This document shows, in pieces, positions 33,029 to 41,374 of a stretch of DNA of 64,000 nt. The stretch lies in NCBI RefSeq assembly GCF_010686725.1, contig NZ_JAAGWZ010000001.1, positions 62,001 through 126,000 of the forward strand, given 5' to 3'. Positions within the stretch are counted from its first letter, which is position 1. Every line of letters starts with the position of its first letter. Under the pieces are notes generated by a model, which was given only the letters and a program-made list of their open reading frames with translations, did not search any database and was not told the origin of the DNA. The translations under genes and the position numbers were made by a program. The stretch is from Galbitalea soli. GTDB taxonomy: Bacteria > Actinomycetota > Actinomycetes > Actinomycetales > Microbacteriaceae.

Positions 33029-34315
33029 TCAGAGCTCCGCGAAGCTGCGGCGGATCTCCGTCGTCAGCCCGGGGAGGAGTCCCGCGGCCCCCGCGAACTC
33101 CTCCCAGCGCGCGACGGCGGCCTCCACCTCGCGCAGCGCGGCGGCCGCGCCCGGCACCTCGAAGCGGTCGGCGACCCGCATCAGCTCGGCGCGGCCGATG
33201 TCGCGGAACCTCCCGTCCACCGCCATGAGGTGCTGGTACGTCCACTCCCCAGAAGGGTTGTACGCGAAGGTGAGGTCGTAGGCGGGCGACAGCTCCCAGC
33301 TCGCCCCCGGCCCATCGAGCAGGAAGGAGTGGTTCTTGCTGTGGTCGTCGCAGTTGCGGGCGAGCACGTTGAACGCCATCCTTCGGAACGCCTCGGCACG
33401 GTCCCGGGGCCCGAGTCCCAGCTCGGCCATCGCCTGGAACAACTGGGCGTAGTCGTTCGCACCGCGCCGGCGGAAGTCGATCTCGGCCAGGTCGCAGAGG
33501 GTGAGGGTGTGGATGCGCCGGCCGTCGTCGCCCCGGTCGAAGCGGCGGGTCAGGAAGTGCGCGCGGCCGTTCTCCTCGAGAAGGCGGCACTCGGTCATCC
33601 GGATTCCCGCCGCGACGGCCATCAGGTGGTAGGCGTACTCGATCCGCCCATAGGCCTGCCCCATGCCGAGTTCGCGATCGGGGCCTACGCCGTCGAGCTT
33701 GACGAGCCAGTACTCGAAGCCCTCGTCGGCCGGCAGCTGCCCGGAGCGGATCTCGCCCGTCGCCCGGTTCCACGCGATGACGGCCTTCGCCCGCGCTCCA
33801 CCCGCGGAGGTGCCGACGCGGATGAGGCTCTGCAGGGCCTCCTCGGTGTCGCCATCCGAGGCGAATCGTCCGCCGAGCAGCGCCCGCGCGCCCTGCACGA
33901 GGTCGCCCAGCTCGACCGCGCTCGGCACGCGATGCCGCGGCCCGCGACTGGGGCGGAATTCGAGCGCGCCCATCGCGCGCCCCGCCATGTACGCGAGCCG
34001 GTCGAGCGGCGTGATGTCGGCCCGCCGAACGCCCTGGCCGGCGAGCCAGGCATCGATGAGCGCGTTGCCGAAGTCGTCGGGCAGCGAGTCGGCGAGGAGC
34101 GCTGGAAGACGGTGGAAGGTGGCCTCGGGCAGGGCCGGGAAGACCCAGCGGCCGCGGCGCGCGGGCATGGTCAGCGGGGCGAGCTCGATTCCGCGCGCGA
34201 TCCAGTCGGGGTAGTACTCGAAGACGTAGAAGCCGAGCCCCGGGTCCGGGGCGACGACGCCCACGCGGTGCCCCCAGGCGCTGACCTCGACCGCGTCGAC
34301 CGGCTGGTAACTCAT
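33029..34315 (-). CDS. hipA: HipA-family toxin kinase
   Basis: A 428-residue Ser/Thr kinase of the HipA type. The Gly-rich loop region is VGTSAGGARAKAV (the loop carrying the autophosphorylated Ser in E. coli HipA), with EYWLVKLDG as ATP-lysine region, catalytic NCDDHSKNHSFLLD and metal-binding AYDLTFAYNPSG. HipA kinases stop growth by phosphorylating translation factors (GltX in E. coli). ATG 34315 overlaps the hipB stop as ATGA (34312-34315). Both genes are intact. Confidence 0.93.
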   Translation of the reverse strand: MSYQPVDAVEVSAWGHRVGVVAPDPGLGFYVFEYYPDWIARGIELAPLTMPARRGRWVFPALPEATFHRLPALLADSLPDDFGNALIDAWLAGQGVRRADITPLDRLAYMAGRAMGALEFRPSRGPRHRVPSAVELGDLVQGARALLGGRFASDGDTEEALQSLIRVGTSAGGARAKAVIAWNRATGEIRSGQLPADEGFEYWLVKLDGVGPDRELGMGQAYGRIEYAYHLMAVAAGIRMTECRLLEENGRAHFLTRRFDRGDDGRRIHTLTLCDLAEIDFRRRGANDYAQLFQAMAELGLGPRDRAEAFRRMAFNVLARNCDDHSKNHSFLLDGPGASWELSPAYDLTFAYNPSGEWTYQHLMAVDGRFRDIGRAELMRVADRFEVPGAAAALREVEAAVARWEEFAGAAGLLPGLTTEIRRSFAEL

Positions 34316-34632
34316 GCGCTGCCGCCGCGCTCCCGGTAGACCCGCTGCCGCGGTGTGCGCCGCTCGCGCATGAGGTCGAGCGGGCTGACCGTCACGGCGG
34401 GCGCGAGCGCGTCGAGCCAGTCCTCGCGACCCAGCGCCCGGGCCACGCGGATGACCGTCCGCAGCGTGGAGCCCTCGCCCCGTTCGAGGTGGCGCAGCGC
34501 CCCCAGGCTCACCGCCGCATCCCGCGCCAGGCCGGCCTGATCGCGACCGTCGGCCAGCCGCATCGAGCGGAACTCCGCACCGACCCGCTGCTCCCACTCC
34601 TCGGTGGTGAAATGCTGCTCTCTAATACGCAC
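34312..34632 (-). CDS. hipB: HipB-type XRE antitoxin
   Basis: A 106-residue antitoxin with a Cro/CI-type helix-turn-helix: RDQAGLARDAAVSLGALRHLERGEG. GTG 34632 is the first start, but the best promoter (TTGGCA-17-TATAAG) places transcription near 34627, just inside it. ATG 34563 with GCGGAG upstream is then the alternative, though it would trim the first helix. The pair should repress itself through the operator at 34643-34662. The leader is distinctly AT-rich compared with the rest, a possible sign of transfer. Confidence 0.85.
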   Translation of the reverse strand: MRIREQHFTTEEWEQRVGAEFRSMRLADGRDQAGLARDAAVSLGALRHLERGEGSTLRTVIRVARALGREDWLDALAPAVTVSPLDLMRERRTPRQRVYRERGGSA

Positions 34633-34633
34633 A

Positions 34634-34662
34634 CTTATAGTTTTAGCACGTCAAAGTGCCAA
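34634..34662 (-). promoter_or_regulatory. hipBA promoter and operator
   Basis: Minus strand: TTGGCA (34662-34657), 17-bp spacer, TATAAG (34639-34634). The inverted repeat TTAGCAC-6 nt-GTGCCAA (34643-34662, one mismatch) overlaps the -35 and is the likely HipB site. Confidence 0.65.
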
Positions 34663-34698
34663 TAAAAAGCATAAAAGTGACTATTGCATCACTGCAAT

Positions 34699-35775
34699 TC
34701 AGCCACCGATGCCATTCGGGTAGTGCGGCAGCAGGCCGACGTCGGCGAGGAGCTCCGAGAGCCCGGCGCCATCGGAGGCGTACAGCCAGGGCACGTCGGT
34801 CATCGCCGCCCGCTCGCCGTTCTCGCTGCGACCGCCCGCGAACACCGCCTCGCCCGGCGAGAGCTGCCGGATACAGACCGCCGCGACGTTGGCGGGGTGC
34901 TCGGTCGCGAAGTGGCCGTACAGCTCCTCGTCGTGCTGGCCGTCGTCGCCCACGAGGATCCAACGCATCTCCGGGAATTCCGCCGCGAGCCGCTCGAGCG
35001 AGGCGCGCTTGTGCTCCCGGCCGCTGCGGAACAGGCGATCGTGGGTCGGCCCCCAGTCCGTCAGCAGCAGCGGACCCGCGGGATACAGGTTGCGCGAGAG
35101 GAAGCGGGTGAGGGTCGGGGCGACGTTCCAGGCGCCGGTGGAGAGGTACAGCACGGGGGCGTCACGGTGGGCGCGGGCCAGACGCTCGTACAGCACGGCC
35201 ATTCCGGGAACGGGCCGCCGGGCGTGCTCGTCGAGCACGAAGGTGTTCCAGGCGGCGAGGAAGGGGCGGGGGAGCGCGGTGACCATGACGGTGTCGTCGA
35301 TGTCCGAGATGAGGCCGATCCGCACCGCGGGGTCGACGATGTGGACGGGCGCGTCGACCGCGGCCGAGTCGTCGGTGCGCAGCGAGATGGTGTTCCAGCC
35401 GACCGGCAGCTTCACCTCGATCCGCGTGTCGACCACGCCGCCGCGGTCGGCCTTGACTCGGAACTCCTGGCCGCCCGCCTGAATCGTGACCTGCACGGCG
35501 CCCGCGGGAACGCTCGTGAAACTGCGCCAGCCGCGGATGTTCCGCGCGCGCGTCTGCGGCGCCTCGCCCTTCTTCGGCGGCTTCGCCAGCAGCACCCGGC
35601 CGAGCACGCGGACCCAGCCCGTGCCGCCGTACCCGGCGTAGGGGATGACCGCCGGCAGCAGACCGCGCCGACGCGCCCGCACCTCCCGGAAGTGGTGGAA
35701 CGCGTCCTCCATCCGCGCGGCGCGATGCAGGATCAGCTCGCCGTTCGCGGCGGCACTGCCGGGTCGGGGAGCCAT
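34699..35775 (-). CDS. App1-type phosphatidate phosphatase domain protein
   Basis: A 358-residue protein whose second half matches the App1 (DUF2183) HAD-type phosphatase: ISDIDDTVM (DxDxT), YLSTGAWN, and LVGDDGQHDEELY with the acidic motif. The first 160 residues contain a beta-rich domain (VQVTIQAGGQEFRVKADRGG). Yeast App1 dephosphorylates phosphatidate; the bacterial substrate is not known. ATG 35775 has CAGGAT 6 nt before it. It lies 17 nt after the SRAP gene on the same strand. Confidence 0.9.
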   Translation of the reverse strand: MAPRPGSAAANGELILHRAARMEDAFHHFREVRARRRGLLPAVIPYAGYGGTGWVRVLGRVLLAKPPKKGEAPQTRARNIRGWRSFTSVPAGAVQVTIQAGGQEFRVKADRGGVVDTRIEVKLPVGWNTISLRTDDSAAVDAPVHIVDPAVRIGLISDIDDTVMVTALPRPFLAAWNTFVLDEHARRPVPGMAVLYERLARAHRDAPVLYLSTGAWNVAPTLTRFLSRNLYPAGPLLLTDWGPTHDRLFRSGREHKRASLERLAAEFPEMRWILVGDDGQHDEELYGHFATEHPANVAAVCIRQLSPGEAVFAGGRSENGERAAMTDVPWLYASDGAGLSELLADVGLLPHYPNGIGG

Positions 35776-35792
35776 GACTCCATCCTGACACG

Positions 35793-36476
35793 TCACTCCG
35801 CGCCGACGGGGCTCCGGGGCTCGATCAGCACGCGATCCGCGACCTCCGCGGCACCGGCGACGAGCTGGTCGAGCAGCTCCTCGGTGCCCTCCTCGACCGG
35901 ATCCAGCCAGGTCTCGACGAGGTCGGCGTCGAGGAACACCGGCATGCGCTCGTGGAGTTCGGCGAGACCGCCGGTGGAGGGGCAGGTGAGGATGGTCGCC
36001 GACAGCAGCCACCGCTCGGGCGAGCCCTCCGGCGCCTCCGTGTTCTTCCACCACTCGTAGAGCCCGGCGAACAGGAGCAGTTCGTGTCCGGGCGCGTGGA
36101 TGAACTGCGCGACTGTGCCGTCCGCCCGCGTCTCCCACTCGTAGTACCCGCTCGCCGGGATGACCGCCCGCCGGTGTGCGAAGGCCTTCTCGAAGCTGGG
36201 CTTCTGCTGCACGGTCTCAACCCGGGCATTGAACAACGGCGCGCTCTGGGTGGGGCTCGCCGCCCATCCGGGAACGAGCCCCCAGCGGGCGGACTCGAGT
36301 CGGCGGACGGGTTCGGGAAACTCCTCACCCCGGGGGAGCGAATCGATCACGACTGCAATACGCTGGGTCGGAGCAATATTCGAGGAAGGCTCCGGTAGGC
36401 GGTCGCCCTCGATATCGACGTCGAAGAGGGTGACGAGATCGGTGGTCTTCCGGTCGAGAGCAAAGCGTCCGCACAT
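35793..36476 (-). CDS. SRAP/HMCES-type abasic-site protein
   Basis: A 227-residue SOS-response-associated peptidase family protein (YedK/HMCES), which forms a thiazolidine crosslink between Cys2 and abasic sites in single-stranded DNA. The N terminus MCGRF gives the catalytic Cys2 after Met removal; NARVET, SGYYEWE (Glu) and HERMPVF (His) complete the site. ATG 36476 has CAGGAT (36488-36483) 6 nt upstream and no ribosome site, so the message is probably leaderless. No LexA box was seen. Confidence 0.94.
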   Translation of the reverse strand: MCGRFALDRKTTDLVTLFDVDIEGDRLPEPSSNIAPTQRIAVVIDSLPRGEEFPEPVRRLESARWGLVPGWAASPTQSAPLFNARVETVQQKPSFEKAFAHRRAVIPASGYYEWETRADGTVAQFIHAPGHELLLFAGLYEWWKNTEAPEGSPERWLLSATILTCPSTGGLAELHERMPVFLDADLVETWLDPVEEGTEELLDQLVAGAAEVADRVLIEPRSPVGAE

Positions 36477-36527
36477 GCCCCAATCCTGTCAATCTTCAAA
36501 GACGTGAGAAAGTCGCGTGGTTTTTGC

Positions 36528-36546
36528 CGCCCCCGCTTCGGGGGCG
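36528..36546. other. 8-bp inverted repeat between SRAP and TetR genes
   Basis: CGCCCCCG (36528-36535) and CGGGGGCG (36539-36546) with a 3-nt loop. It lies between two divergent promoters, 4 bp before the TAGTAT -10 of the TetR gene, so it is either an operator or a hairpin without a gene to terminate. Confidence 0.55.
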
Positions 36547-36549
36547 CGC

Positions 36550-36555
36550 TAGTAT
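36550..36555 (+). promoter_or_regulatory. -10 of TetR gene at 36583
   Basis: TAGTAT gives a leader of about 22 nt with GAAGGAG (36571-36577) 5 nt before GTG 36583. Here, unlike many neighbours, the gene has a normal ribosome site. Confidence 0.5.
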
Positions 36556-36582
36556 TTCGCTCACAGACACGAAGGAGACCCA

Positions 36583-37233
36583 GTGCCGATCACAGACCTC
36601 ATCGAGAGCCAGCTCGGGGCGTCCGCGCAATTGCGCAATGAGCCCGTTCAGGCCCGGTCGACCGCGCGCCTGACCGCACTGCTGGATGCGGCCGCGGCCG
36701 CCGTCGACGAGCTCGGTTACGAGCGTCTCACGACCGCCATGGTCGCCGAGCGTGCGGGTGCCTCCATCGGCACCGTCTACCGCTACTTCCCCGACCGCAT
36801 CGCGGTGCTCCAGGCGCTCGCCTCCCGCAATCTGGAGCGCGTGCTCACCTCGGTGCACGAGGCGATCAGCGACCCCGCCGCGACGACGTGGCTCGCCGCC
36901 GTGGACGGCGCGTTCGCCGCGTTCGTGGAGGCCTTCCGCTCCGAGCCCGGCTTCGCCTCGCTCCGCAGCGGTGACGTCATCGACCTTCGTCCCGCCCCGC
37001 TGCCGACCACCTTCAACAGCCGGGTCTCCGACGCGATCCTCACCATGCTCTCGGAGCGGTTCGGAATCGAGAAGTCGGCCGACCACCTCTTCGCGCTCGA
37101 GAACGCGATCGAGGTCTCCGACGCGCTCATCGCGCGGGCCTTCGCCCGTGACGCGGCCGGCGACGCGGCGTTCCTCGCGAGCGCCCGCTCGATCGTGCGC
37201 GACATCCTCGAGAAGGCCTTCGGCCCGGCATAG
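36583..37233 (+). CDS. TetR/AcrR-family transcriptional regulator
   Basis: A 216-residue regulator with a clear helix-turn-helix: LTTAMVAERAGASIGTVYRYFPDRIAVLQAL. The first 30 residues are an unstructured tail before the domain. GAAGGAG precedes GTG 36583. The next genes, 161 nt downstream on the same strand, encode the osmolyte importer, with an inverted repeat (37301-37317) between, so it could regulate them; this is only positional evidence. Confidence 0.9.
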   Translation: MPITDLIESQLGASAQLRNEPVQARSTARLTALLDAAAAAVDELGYERLTTAMVAERAGASIGTVYRYFPDRIAVLQALASRNLERVLTSVHEAISDPAATTWLAAVDGAFAAFVEAFRSEPGFASLRSGDVIDLRPAPLPTTFNSRVSDAILTMLSERFGIEKSADHLFALENAIEVSDALIARAFARDAAGDAAFLASARSIVRDILEKAFGPA

Positions 37234-37300
37234 CCGGGTCACCGCGCGGGCGACCGCGCGGCGCGTCATCGCCGACGGTCGCGATGATGACGGAAAATTT

Positions 37301-37317
37301 CATTCCCCGCGGGAATG
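37301..37317. promoter_or_regulatory. Inverted repeat upstream of osmolyte importer operon
   Basis: CATTCCC-CGC-GGGAATG, 7-bp arms, 15 bp before the candidate -10 TAGTGT (37332-37337). A candidate operator for the neighbouring TetR or another regulator. Confidence 0.45.
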
Positions 37318-37394
37318 TCATCGGCTCCGAATAGTGTTGGAATGGTCGATGGCTGGCGTCGATTCGTGCCCCCGCGAGGAATGAGCCGCAACAC

Positions 37395-38300
37395 ATGATC
37401 GAGTTCCGCTCGGTGACGAAGCAGTATGCCGATGGCACTCGTGCCGTCAGCGAGTTCAGCGCCGTCATCCCGAGTCGCAAGACGACCGTGTTCGTGGGCT
37501 CGTCCGGCTGCGGCAAGACGACACTGCTGCGGATGATCAACCGCATGGTCGACCCCACCGAGGGCGTCATCGAGATCGACGGTCATGACATCGCGGCCAC
37601 CGAGCCGGTCGCCCTGCGTCGCAGCATCGGCTACGTGATGCAGAACTCCGGACTCCTCCCGCACCGCCGCGTCATCGACAACATCGCCACCGTCCTCCTC
37701 CTCACGAGGGTGCCGAAGGCCGAGGCGCACGCGCGCGCCCTCGAACTGCTCGACACGGTGGGTCTCGATCGCGCGCTCGCAAACCGTTATCCGGGTGAGC
37801 TCTCCGGCGGGCAGCAGCAGCGCGTGGGCGTCGCCCGCGGGCTCGCCGCCAATCCGAACATCCTCCTGATGGACGAACCCTTCGGGGCGGTCGATCCCAT
37901 CGTGCGCACCGATCTGCAGGCCGAGACCATCCGTCTCCAGCGGGAGCTCGACAAGACCATCGTCTTCGTCACGCACGACATCGACGAGGCGTTTCTGCTC
38001 GGCGACCAGGTGATCATCCTCGAGAAGGGCGCGACGATCGCGCAGCAGGGGTCGCCGGAGGAGATCCTCGCCAACCCAGCCAGTGACTTCGTGGCGAGCT
38101 TCATCGGGGCCGATCGCGGCAAGCGGCGCCTCACCGTCAGCGCCGATGTCCCGGCCCGCGGCGACGACGTCCTGCTGATCGACGCCGGCGGATACGCCGC
38201 GGGCGTGATCTCCGCGCCCGGGGGCAAGCTCGCCTCGGGCAGCGCGAGCCCCAAGTCGCGCAGCGTGTCCAACAAGACCTCCCAGGCGGGCGACGCCTGA
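37395..38300 (+). CDS. Osmolyte ABC transporter ATP-binding protein (OpuCA/ProV-like)
   Basis: A 301-residue ABC ATPase of the glycine betaine/carnitine/choline group: Walker A GSSGCGKTT (residues 36-44), signature LSGGQQQR, Walker B ILLMDEPFGAVDP, H-loop VTHDID. The CBS pair of OpuCA is missing; in its place is a short Ser/Lys-rich tail, so osmosensing through CBS domains is unlikely. First of four genes; its TGA overlaps the next ATG by one base. Confidence 0.93.
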   Translation: MIEFRSVTKQYADGTRAVSEFSAVIPSRKTTVFVGSSGCGKTTLLRMINRMVDPTEGVIEIDGHDIAATEPVALRRSIGYVMQNSGLLPHRRVIDNIATVLLLTRVPKAEAHARALELLDTVGLDRALANRYPGELSGGQQQRVGVARGLAANPNILLMDEPFGAVDPIVRTDLQAETIRLQRELDKTIVFVTHDIDEAFLLGDQVIILEKGATIAQQGSPEEILANPASDFVASFIGADRGKRRLTVSADVPARGDDVLLIDAGGYAAGVISAPGGKLASGSASPKSRSVSNKTSQAGDA

Positions 38301-38977
38301 TGGACTGGGTATGGAGAAGCCTCCCCATGATCTGGGGGCTCGTCGTCGATCACGTCGCGGTGAGCGTTCCCCCGATCATCCTGGGATTCATCCTCTCCAT
38401 ACCGCTCGGCTACTGGGCATCCCGGTCGCGCGTCGCGCGGGCGATCCTGCTCGGCCTCGGCAGCGTGCTCTACACGATCCCCGCGCTCGTGCTGATCGTC
38501 GTGCTGCCGGTCGCACTCGGCACCGCCATCCTCGACCCGCAGAACCTCCTGCGGGCGCTGACCGTCTACGCGATCGCCATCATGGTGCGCTCCTCCACCG
38601 ACGCGTTCAGCTCGGTGAGTGACGACGTGCGGGAGTCCGCCCGCGCGATCGGCTACTCCGGCGTTCAGCGCTTCTTCGCGGTCGAGCTGCCCCTCGCGGG
38701 CCCGGTGCTGCTCGCCGGCGTGCGCGTGGTGTCGGTGAGCACGGTGAGCCTCGCCACCGTGGGCGCGGTCATCGGCATCAGCACGCTCGGGCAGCTGTTC
38801 ACGAACGGCTTCCAGCTCGACTTCCAGATCGAGATCGTGACCGGGATCGTGGCCGTGCTCATCGTCGCCGCGGTCTTCGACGTCATCATCACCACGGTCG
38901 GGCGGCTTCTCATGCCCTGGAACCGGCGCCCCGCCCGCACGCGGGCGTCCCGCCGACCCGCGGGGGTGACCGCGTGA
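38300..38977 (+). CDS. Osmolyte ABC transporter permease (OpuCB-like)
   Basis: A 225-residue permease with about five to six membrane helices. The EAA-like cytosolic loop is VRESARAIGYSGVQRFFAVELPLAGPVLLAG. It pairs with the second permease at 38974 rather than being a homodimer. ATG overlaps the ATPase stop by 1 nt; its stop overlaps the next GTG as GTGA. Confidence 0.93.
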   Translation: MDWVWRSLPMIWGLVVDHVAVSVPPIILGFILSIPLGYWASRSRVARAILLGLGSVLYTIPALVLIVVLPVALGTAILDPQNLLRALTVYAIAIMVRSSTDAFSSVSDDVRESARAIGYSGVQRFFAVELPLAGPVLLAGVRVVSVSTVSLATVGAVIGISTLGQLFTNGFQLDFQIEIVTGIVAVLIVAAVFDVIITTVGRLLMPWNRRPARTRASRRPAGVTA

Positions 38978-39714
38978 ATCTGTTCGGAGCGGGCTTCGCG
39001 TGGATCCTCGCCCCGAGGCACTGGGTGACGACCGCCGAGGGCTCGGGCATCGGCGACGCGCTCGTGCACCACCTCTTCCTCACGGCCGTGAGCGTGCTGA
39101 TCACGGTCGTCATCGCCGGACCGCTCGGGCTGTACATCGGCCACACCGGCCGTTTCCGCCGGGTGGCGATCGGTGCCAGCAACGCGGCTCGCGCGCTCCC
39201 CACCCTCGGGCTCCTCTCCGCGCTCATCCTCCTGCTCGGCATCGGTGACGTGCCCCCGGTCGTCGTCCTCGTGGTGCTCGGCATCCCGCCCCTCCTCGCG
39301 GGTGCCTACGCGGGGCTCGAATCCCTCGACCGGCAGACCATCGACGCCGCCCGCGCCGTGGGCATGACCGAGTTCCAGATACTGAGGAAGGTCGAGATCC
39401 CGCTCGCCGCCCCGCTCCTGCTGGGCGGCCTCAGGGCGGCCGCGCTTCAGATCGTCGCGACCGTGGCGCTCGCCTCTGTCTTCGGCCTGCAGAGCCTCGG
39501 AACCTTCATCATCGACGGCCTCGCGCAGGCCGACTACGTGAAGATGACGGCGGGGGCGATCCTCGTCGCCGCCCTCGCCCTGCTCCTCGACGGCGTGCTC
39601 GCCGTCGTCCAGAGACTCGTCGGTCCGCGAGGGGTGTCCCGCGGAACCGACCGACACCGCACCACAGCACGCGACGGGAAGAAGCCCGTCGCGCTCACGC
39701 AGGACGCCCACTAG
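38974..39714 (+). CDS. Osmolyte ABC transporter permease (OpuCD-like)
   Basis: A 246-residue permease paralogous to the one before. EAA loop: IDAARAVGMTEFQILRKVEIPLAAPLLLGG. GTG 38974 overlaps the previous stop. The C terminus is basic and hydrophilic. Gene order ATPase-permease-permease-binding protein matches the Bacillus opuC operon except that the binding protein is last here. Confidence 0.93.
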   Translation: MNLFGAGFAWILAPRHWVTTAEGSGIGDALVHHLFLTAVSVLITVVIAGPLGLYIGHTGRFRRVAIGASNAARALPTLGLLSALILLLGIGDVPPVVVLVVLGIPPLLAGAYAGLESLDRQTIDAARAVGMTEFQILRKVEIPLAAPLLLGGLRAAALQIVATVALASVFGLQSLGTFIIDGLAQADYVKMTAGAILVAALALLLDGVLAVVQRLVGPRGVSRGTDRHRTTARDGKKPVALTQDAH

Positions 39715-39729
39715 GAAGGTAGACGCACA

Positions 39730-40656
39730 ATGTTCGGATCAAGAAGAGGCATGATCGCGGTCGGCGCGATCGCAGCAGTCACCGCGGTGCTGCTCGCGGG
39801 GTGCTCGTCCAGCTCCTCGACCCTGAGCGGCAACTCGGGCACCAAGGCCAAGACGTCGATCGTCGTCGGTTCGGCCAACTTCAGCGAGAACGAGATCCTC
39901 GCCGACATCTACGGTCAGGCGCTCGCCGCCAACGGCTACCACGTGAGCTACAAGCTCAACATCGGCGCCCGGGCAGCCTACGTCCCCGCGCTCGAGAAGG
40001 GCGAGGTCAACCTCATCCCCGAGTACTCCGGCAGCATCCTCGCCTACCTGAGCAAGTCGGCGACGGCCAGCTCGTCGGCCGACGTGAAGGCGGCCCTCGA
40101 CGCCGCCCTGCCGGCCAGCCTCAAGGCGCTCACCCCGTCGTCGGCGGCCGACAGCGACTCGCTCAACGTCACGCCCGCCTTCGCCGCCAAGAACGGACTC
40201 AGCTCGATCGCCGATCTGTCGAAGCTCTCGACGGTGAAGATCGCGGCCAACCCCGAGTTCCAGACCCGGCCCGACGGCATCAAGGGTCTGCAGAGCATCT
40301 ACGGGCTGACCAACCTGAAGTTCACCGCGATCAGCGACGGCGGTGGCCCGGCCACCCTGAAGGCGCTGCTCGACGGCACGGTCGACGTGGCCGACATCTA
40401 CAGCACGACGCCGTCGATCCTGGCGAACAAGCTCGTGACCCTCAGCGACCCGAAGAGCCTCTTCGCCTCGCAGGAGGTCGTGCCGATCGTGAGCAGCAGC
40501 AAGGTCGACGCCAAGCTGACGAGCGTGCTCAACAAGGTCTCCGCCGCCCTCACCACGCAGGACCTCCTCGCGCTCAACACCGAGGTCTCGGGCGACAGCA
40601 AGACCGCTCCCGCCGACGCCGCCAAGGCGTGGCTCGCGAAGGCGGCGCTCTTCTAG
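39730..40656 (+). CDS. Osmolyte-binding lipoprotein (OpuCC/ProX-like)
   Basis: A 308-residue substrate-binding lipoprotein. N-terminal signal with lipobox LLAGC (Cys25), Ser-rich linker, then an OpuAC-type domain (IVVGSANFSENEILADIYGQAL; GEVNLIPEYSGSILAYL; ADIYSTTPSIL). The aromatic cage that binds quaternary amines cannot be fully traced; Tyr residues in EYSG and IYST are candidates. GAAGG precedes ATG. Followed by a strong terminator. Glycine betaine, choline, carnitine or ectoine are the likely ligands. Confidence 0.93.
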   Translation: MFGSRRGMIAVGAIAAVTAVLLAGCSSSSSTLSGNSGTKAKTSIVVGSANFSENEILADIYGQALAANGYHVSYKLNIGARAAYVPALEKGEVNLIPEYSGSILAYLSKSATASSSADVKAALDAALPASLKALTPSSAADSDSLNVTPAFAAKNGLSSIADLSKLSTVKIAANPEFQTRPDGIKGLQSIYGLTNLKFTAISDGGGPATLKALLDGTVDVADIYSTTPSILANKLVTLSDPKSLFASQEVVPIVSSSKVDAKLTSVLNKVSAALTTQDLLALNTEVSGDSKTAPADAAKAWLAKAALF

Positions 40657-40679
40657 AGCCGGGTCAGCGATGTGCGGGA

Positions 40680-40710
40680 CGAGGGGCGGATGCCGGGCAT
40701 CCGCCCCTCG
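40680..40710. terminator. Bidirectional terminator of osmolyte operon and DedA gene
   Basis: CGAGGGGCGGATGC (40680-40693) and GCATCCGCCCCTCG (40697-40710), a perfect 14-bp stem with a 3-nt loop, between convergent genes. Confidence 0.88.
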
Positions 40711-40712
40711 AC

Positions 40713-41360
40713 TCATTCCCCGGGGTGCCGCATGTGCTTGTCTTCGCTGCGCTCGATGAGCTTCTTGACGAGATAGATCACGAGCAGGGCCGCGCCCACC
40801 ACGGCGACGAACAGGTAGCCGGCGACGTGCAGCTGGCCGGACAGCTGCCGGTAGCCGCCCGCCGCGAAGGCGCCGACCGACACATACGCGAATGCCCACA
40901 GCACGCAGGCCGGCGCCGTCCACGCGATGAATCGTCCGTAGCGCATGGCGCTCGTGCCGACCACGAGCGGCACGAGCGAGTGGAACACGGGCAGAAAGCG
41001 CGAGATGAAGACCGCGACTCCGCCGCGCCGCTCGAGATAGGTCTCGGCGCGCACCCAGTTGCGTTCGCCGAGTCGCCGGCCCAGGCGCGAGGCACGGATG
41101 CGCGGGCCGAAGAATCGACCGAGTGAGAAGCCGATCGACTCCCCGCACAGCGCCCCCGCGATCACCGCGAGCGCGAGTGCCACGTACTGCACCGGACCGT
41201 CGACCCCCGTGGACGACACGAGCACGATCGTGTCGCCGGGCACCACGAGCCCCAGCAGCACCGAGGTTTCGAACACCATCGCGATGCCGGTGATGAGCAC
41301 GCGCAGCACGGGATCGACCGACTGCACCGTCGACAAGAGTCCGTCCAGGATCTCGTTCAC
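40713..41360 (-). CDS. DedA-family membrane protein
   Basis: A 215-residue DedA/SNARE-associated-type protein, a family now linked to undecaprenyl-phosphate or phospholipid flipping. LGLVVPGDTIVLVSS (reentrant), GESIGFSLGRFFG and the FISRFLPVFHSLVPLVVGTSAMRYGRF signature are typical. GTG 41360 has TAGTCT (41373-41368) 7 nt upstream and no ribosome site. The C terminus is charged. Confidence 0.93.
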   Translation of the reverse strand: MNEILDGLLSTVQSVDPVLRVLITGIAMVFETSVLLGLVVPGDTIVLVSSTGVDGPVQYVALALAVIAGALCGESIGFSLGRFFGPRIRASRLGRRLGERNWVRAETYLERRGGVAVFISRFLPVFHSLVPLVVGTSAMRYGRFIAWTAPACVLWAFAYVSVGAFAAGGYRQLSGQLHVAGYLFVAVVGAALLVIYLVKKLIERSEDKHMRHPGE

Positions 41361-41374
41361 GGTACCGAGACTAG

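Noticed and set aside
34312-34632. Prophage or integrative element at the AT-rich hipBA region.
   Set aside because: No integrase, att repeats or phage genes nearby; only the promoter region is AT-rich.
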